Position numbers and translations under genes: made by a program. From positions 1 to 29,918 of the forward strand of contig NW_025955409.1 in NCBI RefSeq assembly GCF_022376445.1: DNA of 29,918 nucleotides. The letters are read 5' to 3'. Positions 9,365 to 17,968 of this stretch are shown here, piece after piece. This DNA is from Fomitopsis serialis. Lineage: Eukaryota > Basidiomycota > Agaricomycetes > Polyporales > Fomitopsidaceae. The number at the start of each line of letters is the position of its first letter. Position 1 is the stretch's first letter. A model generated the notes under the pieces. That model was not told where the DNA came from and searched no databases. It worked only from the letters and a program-made list of their open reading frames with translations.

Positions 9365-11221
9365 CTACCGTTGTCCGACACGCCCTACCGACACAATGGT
9401 TGTCCAGTCCTTGTCATTTGGTAACATGTAAGAGATCTCCAATGTTCCGACAAGAAGCGCCAACTCCCCCTGTATCTCCTCGAATTCGGGTGGCCACCGA
9501 CTGGTAGCCGTCGACCTCTTGGACGGTTCGAAGAGCTCAGGTGGAACGTCCAACTGGAGGTTGAGGGTCTCCAGGTAAGAACCCTCGTCAACGCGCTCCT
9601 GCAATACCGCACGAAGATAGTCCAGCGACCGCCAAATACTGTCTCCAAGGTCTAAACATGCGTTATACCGTAGGACGAGCTCCCGAAGGTGAGGGCAGGG
9701 AATCCCGGTCGATGTCGGCTTGAGCGATAGAGCAAGGCTAGCGCTGCCCGGGCCCGTTGCGTTCTGCTCTGCGACGAGCTCGAAGTATTCGAGAGCGGGA
9801 AATGAAGCTAGGATTTGGGCCCAAGTCTCCGTGGCGATATCTTCTGAACTGGTAAAGCCACAGAGAATCAAGGTCTTCGCGGATTCCGGGAAGAAATCAC
9901 CAAGTTCTTCGAGAATAGCCCGAAGGGGCCCGACAGTGGACGGGGGGACAGGCCACTCCATCAGTTCATTTTCTATGGAGAGTAATGGTTTGACGGGAAG
10001 ATCGTCGATGGCTTCCCAGGCCGTGTAGCGAGGAGACCTCCACCACTGCGCCTCCCAGAACTCTGTAAGCACCACATCTGCGCTAATACTAGTGGAGAGG
10101 CCATCATACTCGTCCCACCACACCATTATGTGATTTACGTCCTTCATAGCTGGCCAGAACGGCGCGCCACGCGGCAAGAAGGTATTGAGCACGGACATGT
10201 GGCCGTTCTCGTCCTGCAGTGGGTAGGATTTGATCACGGATAGCGAGACGCGAGTTTGCTTGGCAAGTAGGATATGTGCGAGCAAACTTGACATATTTGC
10301 GGAGGTTGCCTTGATAGAAAAGTGGCAAGTGTGTGGCAACGGGATCGCATAGTCTGCCGCGACGGACTGCGTGTCGAATGGCATCTCATCGGAATCCTCG
10401 TATACAAAATGCTGTAACAAGGTACATGTCTTCAGCACATCCAGAAGTGAGGCGAGGCTTCTTTTCGGGAATCCGATGTCACATAGCTCCAAGGATGTCA
10501 GCTGCGACAAAGATGATTGGGGGTCGTCAATGGTAAGACCTTTGAGCGAGAGCCGTCGGAGACTCGGGAGGGAGCTAGGTATCCATTGTGAAGAAAACCC
10601 ACCAACGACCGACAAGTCCATCGAAACCAGCGCGGGCAAAGAGACGGTCGACAACTGCCAGTGTGGTTGAGGAACGGGTACCATGAGGGCATCGAAATGG
10701 ACCTTCATGCGTCTGATCCGCGTATGATGTGACGCGAGGAGAGAACCGGTTGTAGAAAACCAGTCGATTGTGCGCGGTCGTGTAGACACCACGAGCACAT
10801 GCCAATCGATGGTTGCATCCCTTGAACGTGTCAAGCAGAGGTCCGAGAACTGCAAATTCTCCGTCAAGTAAATGCCTGTCCATAAGAGAGGTGTATGGAC
10901 GATCGTGTCTCTCCAATGACGGCATACAGCCATGACCGTAGTCTTCCACTTCATATGGTTGCGGTTCCACTTCGAAGGGCTGTGATCCCACACGATAGCA
11001 AGGCGAATGATAGCGACGAAGAGTTCGTCTGGCAGTGTGTTCACAGTGATGGTGGAGTTATGCAAAGATTCGAGGTCCAACAAACGGCGCTGTAGCGCTT
11101 GTTTTTCGACGGAGACCCAGTGCTGTAATTCTTGTCTAGAGCGCCCCCGTAACCGCGCACGGTCGTTGTCTGACAGTGCGCTAGCGAGCAGCGCACATTC
11201 AGGGATTGGTTTGTTCGCCAT
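9365..11221 (-). CDS. F-box protein A (tandem pair, LRR-like C-terminal region)
   Basis: A single-exon gene of 618 codons. I start at MANKPIPE (11221) rather than the in-frame extension upstream, because the paralogue begins MANKSIPE at the same place. The N-terminus has a heptad-like stretch (SRQELQHWVSVEKQALQRR, about residues 28-47), then an F-box at about 60-115 with NTLPDELFVAIIRLA and VCRHWRDTIVHTPLLW. The rest is leucine-rich without strict repeats, for example LPSLRRLSLKGLTI and LTSLELCDIGF. F-box proteins bind Skp1 in SCF ubiquitin ligases and present substrates through the C-terminal part; the substrate is unknown. It is a direct-repeat paralogue of F-box B about 2.55 kb away, and the frame is intact over its whole length. 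It ends with a tail (VSVGRVGQR) that the paralogue lacks. Confidence 0.85.
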   Translation of the reverse strand: MANKPIPECALLASALSDNDRARLRGRSRQELQHWVSVEKQALQRRLLDLESLHNSTITVNTLPDELFVAIIRLAIVWDHSPSKWNRNHMKWKTTVMAVCRHWRDTIVHTPLLWTGIYLTENLQFSDLCLTRSRDATIDWHVLVVSTRPRTIDWFSTTGSLLASHHTRIRRMKVHFDALMVPVPQPHWQLSTVSLPALVSMDLSVVGGFSSQWIPSSLPSLRRLSLKGLTIDDPQSSLSQLTSLELCDIGFPKRSLASLLDVLKTCTLLQHFVYEDSDEMPFDTQSVAADYAIPLPHTCHFSIKATSANMSSLLAHILLAKQTRVSLSVIKSYPLQDENGHMSVLNTFLPRGAPFWPAMKDVNHIMVWWDEYDGLSTSISADVVLTEFWEAQWWRSPRYTAWEAIDDLPVKPLLSIENELMEWPVPPSTVGPLRAILEELGDFFPESAKTLILCGFTSSEDIATETWAQILASFPALEYFELVAEQNATGPGSASLALSLKPTSTGIPCPHLRELVLRYNACLDLGDSIWRSLDYLRAVLQERVDEGSYLETLNLQLDVPPELFEPSKRSTATSRWPPEFEEIQGELALLVGTLEISYMLPNDKDWTTIVSVGRVGQR

Positions 11222-11961
11222 TTCAACTATAGAAAGCACTGTAGACAACAAGCTTTAGTCTAGATCGTGAAGCACTGGCAGGTAATCGGCCTTACGTTGA
11301 GAACGGCCGCGTCACGGCGTCGCGTCTAGTAGTCAGGTGCACCAGGTCCAAGACACGCGGGACTGTATATTGCCAGCAGGCGCGTCGAGCGCGATTCTTG
11401 TCTGTACCTTGTCTGTGCATTGTGATATAATTTAATGTATCAGAACTTGAAGGGATATTACGAGGACCGATCGAAGGAATGACTCACGCGGACGGTCACG
11501 CTGAACTAATACAAAGCTGTCGGAGGACCTTCCTGTGAGTGGGTCACTCACTTGCTGTATACAAATTATACAAAAACCTCTTTGAAGATGGAGACTCGAG
11601 AGGGCGGTCGTAAGTACGCGTGCACCGTGACAGTGTGGCGATAGTGAACGCGACACGTCACGCACCGTGACGCGCAGAGTAACGGTGTGGCGCAGTGCTA
11701 CTTAGATACTAGGTATTCCTATCATCATGCATCATGAGTTAATACTTGCATGACAGTAACGCAGATCCAGAGACCTCACGCGCACGAATTACTTGACAGC
11801 TTCACGGTGCACCAGAAACGCGATATAGGGGGTACGAGTGTTGTGTAGTGATGCAAACGATTATCGTATGCTCATTACAGTCCACATTCACGCACGCCTG
11901 AGCGATATCTTCGTCGTGACGGACAAACATGCCACTGATACCATTATTCATCACTCCCAAC
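11222..11961. other. Upstream region of F-box A (duplicated flank)
   Basis: No gene was found in these 740 bp. The part next to F-box A resembles the DNA upstream of F-box B. Shared blocks include GCGGACGGTCA (near 11488 and 14027), ACTTGCTGTATACAA (near 11550 and 14115) and a GTCAC-N5-GTGAC palindrome. The region should hold the promoter of F-box A and the 3' UTR of F-box B. Confidence 0.6.
11657..11671. promoter_or_regulatory. Palindrome GTCAC-N5-GTGAC upstream of F-box A
   Basis: The inverted arms are GTCAC and GTGAC, extending to 7-bp arms CGTCACG/CGTGACG with a 3-bp spacer. It lies 436 bp upstream of the F-box A start. The same arms lie 459 bp upstream of F-box B. It could be a dimer binding site kept after duplication, or a remnant of a repeat. 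Confidence 0.35.
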
Positions 11962-13758
11962 CTACACGACGGTAATCCACTCGTCATATGGTCCCCTATA
12001 CGAGATCTTCAATGACCCGACAAGAAGTGCCAATTCCCTCTGTATGTCCTCGAAGTCGGGTGGCCACCGACCGGTAGCCGTTAACAATGTTGACTGCCTG
12101 AACAGTTCGAAAACCTCAACTTCCGGTGGAGGGTCCAATTGAAGGATGAGAGACTGCAGCCGTGAGCCGCCGCCGACGCGCTCCTGCAATACCACACGAA
12201 GGTCGTCCAGCATCCGCCAGCTGCTATTGTCCCGCTCTGCGCCTGCTTCGTATCGTAGCACGAGCTCCCGCAGACGAGGGCAAGGAATCCCGCTCGATGT
12301 CGGCCTGAGCGCCAGAGGAAAGGTGCACATTGCATCTACCTCCGCAACGAGTTCGAAGTGCTCGATAACAGGGAATCTGGCGAGGGTTTGAGCCCAAGTC
12401 TCCGTAGAGATCTCTTCCGCGTATCCACGGAGGACAAAGGTCTTCGCAGACGCAGGGAAGAGATCGCCTAGCTCTTCTACGATGGCCAGAAGGGGTCCCA
12501 TGATGGATGAAGGGAAGCTGGATGAGTGTATGTTGATATGTTCTATGAAGAGTGCCGGTGCGGGGGAGAGCCCATCGGCAGACAAGTTCTCGTAGTCAAG
12601 AGACCTCCACGGGTGCGACTCCCAGAACTCCGTATTTTTCCCGTCTGCGTAGACAGTAATACCGTCGCCCTCCTCCCACCACACCATTATATGAGTAACA
12701 TCCTTCATAGCCGGCCAGTACGCTGCGTCTCGCGGCAAGATGGCATTGAGCACGGGTAAGTGGTCGTTCTCGTCCTGCCGCGGATGGAAGTCCTTCGGCT
12801 TTAGCAAAATACGAGTTTGCTTGGCTAGTAGGACGTGTGCGAGCAAGCTTGATATATTTGCCGAAGTTGCAATTATCAGGAAGTGTCGAATGCGTGGTAG
12901 TGACACTCTGTAACCTGCGGCGACGGAGGATTTCTTGAATGGCGTATCATTGGTATCCCCGTATACGAAATGTCGCAAGGAAGTGCATGTCTTCAGCACA
13001 TCCAGAAGTGACGCGAGGCTCCTTGCGCGAAAGTGGATCTCGTTCAGCTCCAAGGACGTCAGTTGTGACAGGGATAAATTGGTGTCATCAATTGAGAGAC
13101 GATAGAGCGAAAGGCGTCGGAGACTTGGGAAATAGCTGGGTATCCACTGTGAAGAAAGCCCAGAGACAGCCGTCAAGTCCATCGAAACGAGCACGGGCAA
13201 AGCGACCGTCGATAACTGCCAGTGCGGCTGAACAAGCGGTGTGATGGCTTCCTCGAAATAGATGCGCATGTGTTTGATCCTTTCATGATGTAACGCAAGG
13301 AGAGAACCAGTCGCAGAGCACCAGTCGATAGGAGGTGGTCGTCTTGCTCGAGCTTCGAAAACACGCCAGTTGATGGCGGCGCCACTGGAACGTGTCAAAC
13401 AGAGCGCCGAGAACTGGATATTCCTCGTCAAGTGGATGTCCGTCCATAAGAGAGGTGTATGGATAATCGTCTGTCTCCAATGACGGCACACACCCGTAGC
13501 CTTGATTATCCACGCCATAGTGCAGTCCCCGCCGGCAAGGCGGATGATGGGGACGAAGATCTCGTTTGGCAACGTGTTCATAAGGATGGTGGAGTTATGC
13601 AGGAACTCGAGGTCCAATATACGGCGCTGTAACGCTTGTTTTTCGACGGAGACCCAGTGTTGAACCTCCTGCCTAGAGCGCCCGCGTAAATGCGCACAGT
13701 CGTCGTCTGACGCTGCGCTAACAGGCGGCGTATCTTCGGGAATCGATTTGTTCGCCAT
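11962..13758 (-). CDS. F-box protein B (tandem pair, LRR-like C-terminal region)
   Basis: A single-exon gene of 598 codons starting MANKSIPED. It is colinear with F-box A: the heptad-like stretch SRQEVQHWVSVEKQALQRR, an F-box with NTLPNEIFVPIIRLA and VCRHWRQTIIHTPLLW (about residues 60-110), then PSLRRLSLYRLSI and LTSLELNEIHF and a near-C-terminal GRWPPDFEDIQRELALLVG. Many conserved positions differ only by conservative changes, and the most variable stretches are the loops between leucine-rich segments. It most likely acts as a substrate adaptor of an SCF ubiquitin ligase with a different target preference from copy A. It is intact, so the duplication has not been followed by obvious decay. 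No introns are needed, unlike most genes around it. Confidence 0.85.
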   Translation of the reverse strand: MANKSIPEDTPPVSAASDDDCAHLRGRSRQEVQHWVSVEKQALQRRILDLEFLHNSTILMNTLPNEIFVPIIRLAGGDCTMAWIIKATGVCRHWRQTIIHTPLLWTDIHLTRNIQFSALCLTRSSGAAINWRVFEARARRPPPIDWCSATGSLLALHHERIKHMRIYFEEAITPLVQPHWQLSTVALPVLVSMDLTAVSGLSSQWIPSYFPSLRRLSLYRLSIDDTNLSLSQLTSLELNEIHFRARSLASLLDVLKTCTSLRHFVYGDTNDTPFKKSSVAAGYRVSLPRIRHFLIIATSANISSLLAHVLLAKQTRILLKPKDFHPRQDENDHLPVLNAILPRDAAYWPAMKDVTHIMVWWEEGDGITVYADGKNTEFWESHPWRSLDYENLSADGLSPAPALFIEHINIHSSSFPSSIMGPLLAIVEELGDLFPASAKTFVLRGYAEEISTETWAQTLARFPVIEHFELVAEVDAMCTFPLALRPTSSGIPCPRLRELVLRYEAGAERDNSSWRMLDDLRVVLQERVGGGSRLQSLILQLDPPPEVEVFELFRQSTLLTATGRWPPDFEDIQRELALLVGSLKISYRGPYDEWITVV

Positions 13759-14568
13759 TTAATCGACTACACAAAGTCCCGGAGGCAGCGAGTTAGGCTA
13801 GGTCGTGCAGCAGGTGAACGACCCTACATTGTTGAGAACGTTGCACGCGTACCCTGTCTTAGTCTTCTAGTAATCGGGCGTCCAACGTGCAAGACACACT
13901 GTTCCGTGTGTCTGCCAAAAAGCGCATTGAACGCGATCCTTGCCTGTACCTTTGTACACTGATTCAGTAAACTGAATGGCCCAGATCCTCCCATAGTGTT
14001 GCGAGGATAAATTGAAAGGTGACTTACGCGGACGGTCAGGCTACAGTAGCACAAAGCTATCGGAAGACCTTCCTAGTGGGTAGATCACTCAAAGAAGGCC
14101 TTGAATGGCCTGAACACTTGCTGTATACAACTTCTAGATCTGTAACGAGGAAGAGGCTGAGGGCAGTCGTAACTTGTTGATTTGCACGGCGCGCGTGACG
14201 GCAGTGGACGCGACACGTCACACATCGTGACAGAGGTTGTAATACGCGTCCAGCCAAGTATGTTACAGTACTTACTGTACTTGTAACTTACGCGTTCGAA
14301 TAAGAACTTAGTAGGTACATGAATAGTGCGTAGCCGATACAGACGAATATATCCAGAGCCCAGGGACTACATACCGAATCCGGGTCTCAGACCTAGCAAA
14401 AAAACACGAAAACATAGCACAGCAAAGCGACGACCAGCACGAGACAGAGATGCACAGTATATCCAAGCTTGCAAGATGACAACATTCCAGAAAAATTGAA
14501 AAGTTACGCACTCTCGGCCGCTTGCACCACCAACACAGGTGCTCACAGCCTAGCTCGATAATCGGCCT
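13759..14568. other. Upstream region of F-box B and spacer to the PHD-chromo gene
   Basis: These 810 bp contain no supported gene. The left half matches the upstream flank of F-box A. An imperfect inverted repeat (TGTTACAGTAC / GTACTTGTAAC) lies at about 14261-14286. The right end is the 3' UTR of the PHD-chromo gene. Confidence 0.55.
14217..14231. promoter_or_regulatory. Palindrome GTCAC-N5-GTGAC upstream of F-box B
   Basis: Arms and spacing match the copy upstream of F-box A, and it is preceded by the same CGCGACAC context. It lies 459 bp before the F-box B start codon. Confidence 0.35.
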
Positions 14569-17099
14569 TCACCAACCCGCAGCTGCAGCCTCGTTCAGCA
14601 GAGCGGGGACGTACGGGTCGTTCAGATCCTTGCCCTCCAGCCCTATCGCAACTTCGAACTCAGCAATGAGCTGTGAGTGCTCGCCGAGGTTCTCTGGGAA
14701 CTCCCATGTGGCCGCCCCTGCGTTCCACCTGTTGCAACTTGTCAGCTGTAGTAAGGCGATTGTGGAATCACAGCATACCCATCCCACTTCACGAGCCAGA
14801 GAAATTTGGGCATGCCACCACTACCAGGTTGTGTCTGCGAAGGCCTGCGGCCGATAATACATTCGATGAACCATTGATTCGTATCAGATGCCCCACAATT
14901 GGGGCGGGCGCACTTCGCCGTATCGGCGGTTTTCCCTGTATACCGACCTTTGCCTGCAGTATGTAGACATGTTCGATCAGTAATATTGAGTGAGACAATT
15001 CCAGAACGTACGCTCATCCCTGTCACAGGGGAAATATGAGCTTTGAAGACAGGACACAGATCGAACGAGGCTCACCCGGCGACCTCACATGGAGGGCAGA
15101 AAACACAGAATCTTGCTCGGTCAAACGCGGGTCATCGGGCGGCAAGCCAGCACAACCGTAATGGTACCATGCGTCACAGCTACACAAGCACATGAGGCGA
15201 GGGACCGGAGTGAAAGGCTCGCAAGATCCTTACTTGTCGCAGTTAATGTACTGAGGCGATGGTCAATAAGTACCAGGTGTAGATGAAGAACATCGTGGCA
15301 CCAACGACTGACCTCCCGCTGGTACGTTTCATCCCCTTCGATGATGTCCGGCCACTGGCAGTCCGCGTCATCCACAGGTGGTCCATCCTCGGGCTGCGGT
15401 GAGCTGTCCGGATACACCCTCGCCACTTGCTTGCCCTTCCGACTTTGGGTCTGGGTCTGGGTCCCTTGTGCGCCTAATGACTTGCGAGGTTTACTCCCAG
15501 GCTTCTTCCCTGTTCGCGCGAGCGCATCGCCATCCGTCTTGCGTCTCTTCCGCGGCCGCTCTTCATCCAAGTCCAGTCGCCGGTCCCGTTCTCGCGTCTT
15601 CGAGCTCTTCTCGTGCTTCCCCTTCGATTTGCTCCTGTCGTGATCGCGGCTCTTGTTCTTGTCAACGAACGCTGCTGGTTTCTCGATGATCTGAATCTCC
15701 GGGCTAGACGATTGGCGTGCGTCGCGTTTGCGCCCCCTTGCGGGTTCAGCAATTCGGGTCTCGTTCTTAACGGCCGATGACGCGGCCGGAGGTTGCGTAC
15801 GGAGCGTGTCTCGCATCTTGCGCCGTGGCAGTGGCGGCGGTGGCGGTGGTGGCGGCGAGGGACTCAAACTGAATATCCGTGCTCCGGGACGAGTGCGCGT
15901 AACCTGCGGAGATGGGGGTGGCGAGAGGGACGATAAAGTGGAGAGTGAGTGAGACCTCGCTCGCTGTGACGGCTTTCGGGGGAGTGGCAACGTCTTCGTG
16001 TCAGTCGTTGACGACGACGAGGGCTTTGTAATCGTGGGAGACATAGCACTGTCCCCTGGGGAGTTTACTGCTGTGATAGAAGACACAGACTGTCCAATGC
16101 TGATGCCTGACGTGGAGGCAGCACGCGGAGGATGTGTCACCTCGGCAGATGCTAGATGCTCAGAGCTGCGAATTGCGGAGGATGTAGAGGCCAGATCCGC
16201 CGGACGCGTACCAGTCTGAAGTTGTACAGGGACAGCCGACACATCGTCGTGTATAGACACGGAGTTGACGCCTGCTCTGGGAGTAGGCTCACGACCACCA
16301 GTCTCCACGCTGTCATCGCCTGGAAGGGAACGGCGGTCTTGCAAGGTTGACTCAAGATTATCCACATCAACTTCTGCGACGGGTAGACTGGCCGCTGCTG
16401 GCCATGCAGAGGATGCATCGGGGCCTCCATCCCGACTGACGTAACTTAGCTCTGTTGGACTGTAGGTCAGTAACTTGCTCAATACGTTGAAAGTTCCGCG
16501 TACCGGACCGAGGAGAATCTGGCACATCAGATAATGATGAGTCTCGAATCTGCTGTGAACAAACCAATGCAACCCCATGCCATTGCACTCACCAGAGCGG
16601 TTCGGAGACCATTGTGCAGGAACCATGGGATCCGAGTTGAAGGGCGAGGTCGGGAAACGTGCATGCAATCGCACATCTGCTTGCGACGAAGGCTTATGTG
16701 TCAGTTCCGATTCTGAGGTTGCTCTTGCACCCATAGCCACCCACCTGGTCCGAAGACGTGCAGAGACCGTGGCATACGCGTTGGAGTGCGCATACATTCA
16801 GAGTCTTCTGGTCCGGGTGCATCGACACCCGCATTAGCGTATTGTTGGGGTGAGTTGCCGACGGATGCATCTGCGAGCACGATTGAAGCGGTGCCTACGC
16901 CGATGTCGACCAGTTCAAGGGAGGCCGTGGCTGAGCCCGTGTCCATCATCTTGCGCTCGGTAGTATTGACGTTTGCGTCCACATGCACGGGTAAGGGCTG
17001 GGACGCGGCCACAGATGCATCGACATGCTCTGTCGGGTGCCCACCGGCACTTGCGTCTACGTACACAGGAGGTGCAATCGGGCTTACGCTCCTGTTCAT
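14569..17099 (-). CDS. PHD-finger and chromodomain protein (chromatin reader)
   Basis: Proposed exons in gene order: 16745-17099, 16593-16676, 16504-16518, 15313-16451, 15234-15250, 15076-15179, 15012-15019, 14779-14953 and 14569-14728; about 685 residues. The N-terminal 110 residues carry a degenerate repeat around VDAS/VDAN. A Ser/Pro-rich disordered region follows, with a poly-Pro run and a basic stretch (KSRDHDRSKSKGKHEKSSK, ERPRKRRK) that looks nuclear. A PHD-type zinc finger begins INCDNCDAWYHYGCAGLPPD and ends CPPCE. The C-terminus is a chromodomain: QWFIECIIGRRP, then FLWLVKWDGWNAGAATWE and FPENLG. PHD and chromo modules read histone tails, usually methyl-lysine; the mark is not known here. 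The exon ending CPPCE needs one extra T in a TTTT run (about 15100-15110) to stay in frame; without it the last zinc ligands and the chromodomain are lost. The 5' end could extend into the coiled-coil ORF upstream. Confidence 0.72.
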
Positions 17100-17189
17100 G
17101 AAATGGCGGGTCGGTAGTGGTGTAGTACTGTCGCCACCTGTGTGGGCCCGAACGCCGTGACTGAGCGCAAACAGTGAGTATATGCGTCC

Positions 17190-17694
17190 TCACAGTGACC
17201 ATGACATCTCACATCCAGCATCTGGGTCCTGGACTTGTTCGAGCAACTCCGTCAACGCACAGTCGATCCGTTGCATTCTCGCCGTGATCGTCTCGTCTCC
17301 GTGCAAGCTCTGACCTCGCCCACCGTGCGCTCCAATGCCCTCACCCTCTCCAGCACGAGCATCGTCGCCTTCATCTGGCGATCGTGTGCCTTATCAACCA
17401 CTCCGCCAACTTCAGCGAGTCCACACGTCCGGCTTCGCGCACGGCCGTGACCGAGGCTGTGAGATCGCGAACTACCGCGTCGAGATGCGCGAACTTGTCC
17501 GTCGTGCTGTCGTGCAGACCGCCGAGAGCGACCGCAAGCACCGAGAGGATGTTCGGCACGCCACCGTAGCGATCTGACCTGGAGGAATTCCGACGGCGGC
17601 GGAAACGTACGCTGGGTCCTTCGTTGTGCAGGTTTTGCATGTTGTGCGACGATGGAGGCGGTGGGACGCTGCTCGGATTCTGCGCGCGCTGCAT
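17190..17694 (-). CDS. Coiled-coil ORF, frame broken; separate gene or 5' part of the PHD-chromo gene
   Basis: Reading begins at MQRAQNPSS and runs through a Pro/Ser/Arg-rich start into a strong heptad pattern: SVLAVALGGLHDSTTDKFAH, VRDLTASVTAVREAGRVDSL, then KATMLVLERVRALERTVGEV and MQRIDCALTELLEQVQ. The pattern crosses three frames, and each switch is explained by one missing base (near 17410 and 17307). Upstream, an open frame encoding KQNALRTRRAAKPVDA may be an earlier exon from about 17760. The stop at 17190-17192 is about 90 bp before the PHD-chromo start on the same strand. One possible splice (GTGAGA...GCTCAG) could link the two, but I could not make the phases agree. No enzymatic motif was found. 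Confidence 0.35.
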
Positions 17695-17846
17695 ACCGCG
17701 TCCACGGGCTTGGCGGCGCGTCTAGTTCTGAGCGCGTTCTGCTTGTCGCTGTCACAATTCTGAAACAGATCACATAGGTAGACAGTGACGCACCCTTCAT
17801 GAACAGAGCGAGAGAGTCAGAGGAGAGTTATCTGCGACCCAGACCA

Positions 17847-17868
17847 GTCGTGGTCGTGGTCGTGGTCG
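17847..17868. repeat. Hexamer microsatellite (GTCGTG)n
   Basis: About three and a half copies of a 6-bp unit, between the coiled-coil ORF and the 3' end of the ubiquitin ligase gene. Confidence 0.7.
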
Positions 17869-17968
17869 AAGAGCATCGGGAATCTCACCACGCCACCGAC
17901 GCGTTCTGAGGGCGCCTCAGACGCCTGCGTAGCTACTACAAAGCAGCTTTACAGATTTAGTATACTAT

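Larger units (their letters stand above)
9365..14240. repeat. Tandem segmental duplication: two F-box units in direct orientation
   Basis: Unit A covers about 9365-11680 and unit B about 11962-14240. Similarity covers the whole coding region and about 460 bp upstream of each start. The upstream sequence is diverged by substitutions and small indels, so the duplication is not recent. Confidence 0.75.

Noticed and set aside
14261..14286. Inverted repeat as a possible transposon end
   Set aside because: The arms are imperfect and no partner end or target duplication was found nearby.
16915..17202. CTSCVRRRKCRW zinc-cluster-like motif on the minus strand
   Set aside because: It lies in a frame that competes with the VDAS repeat frame, and the following sequence is Arg/Cys-rich without structure. 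A Zn2Cys6 domain is not supported.
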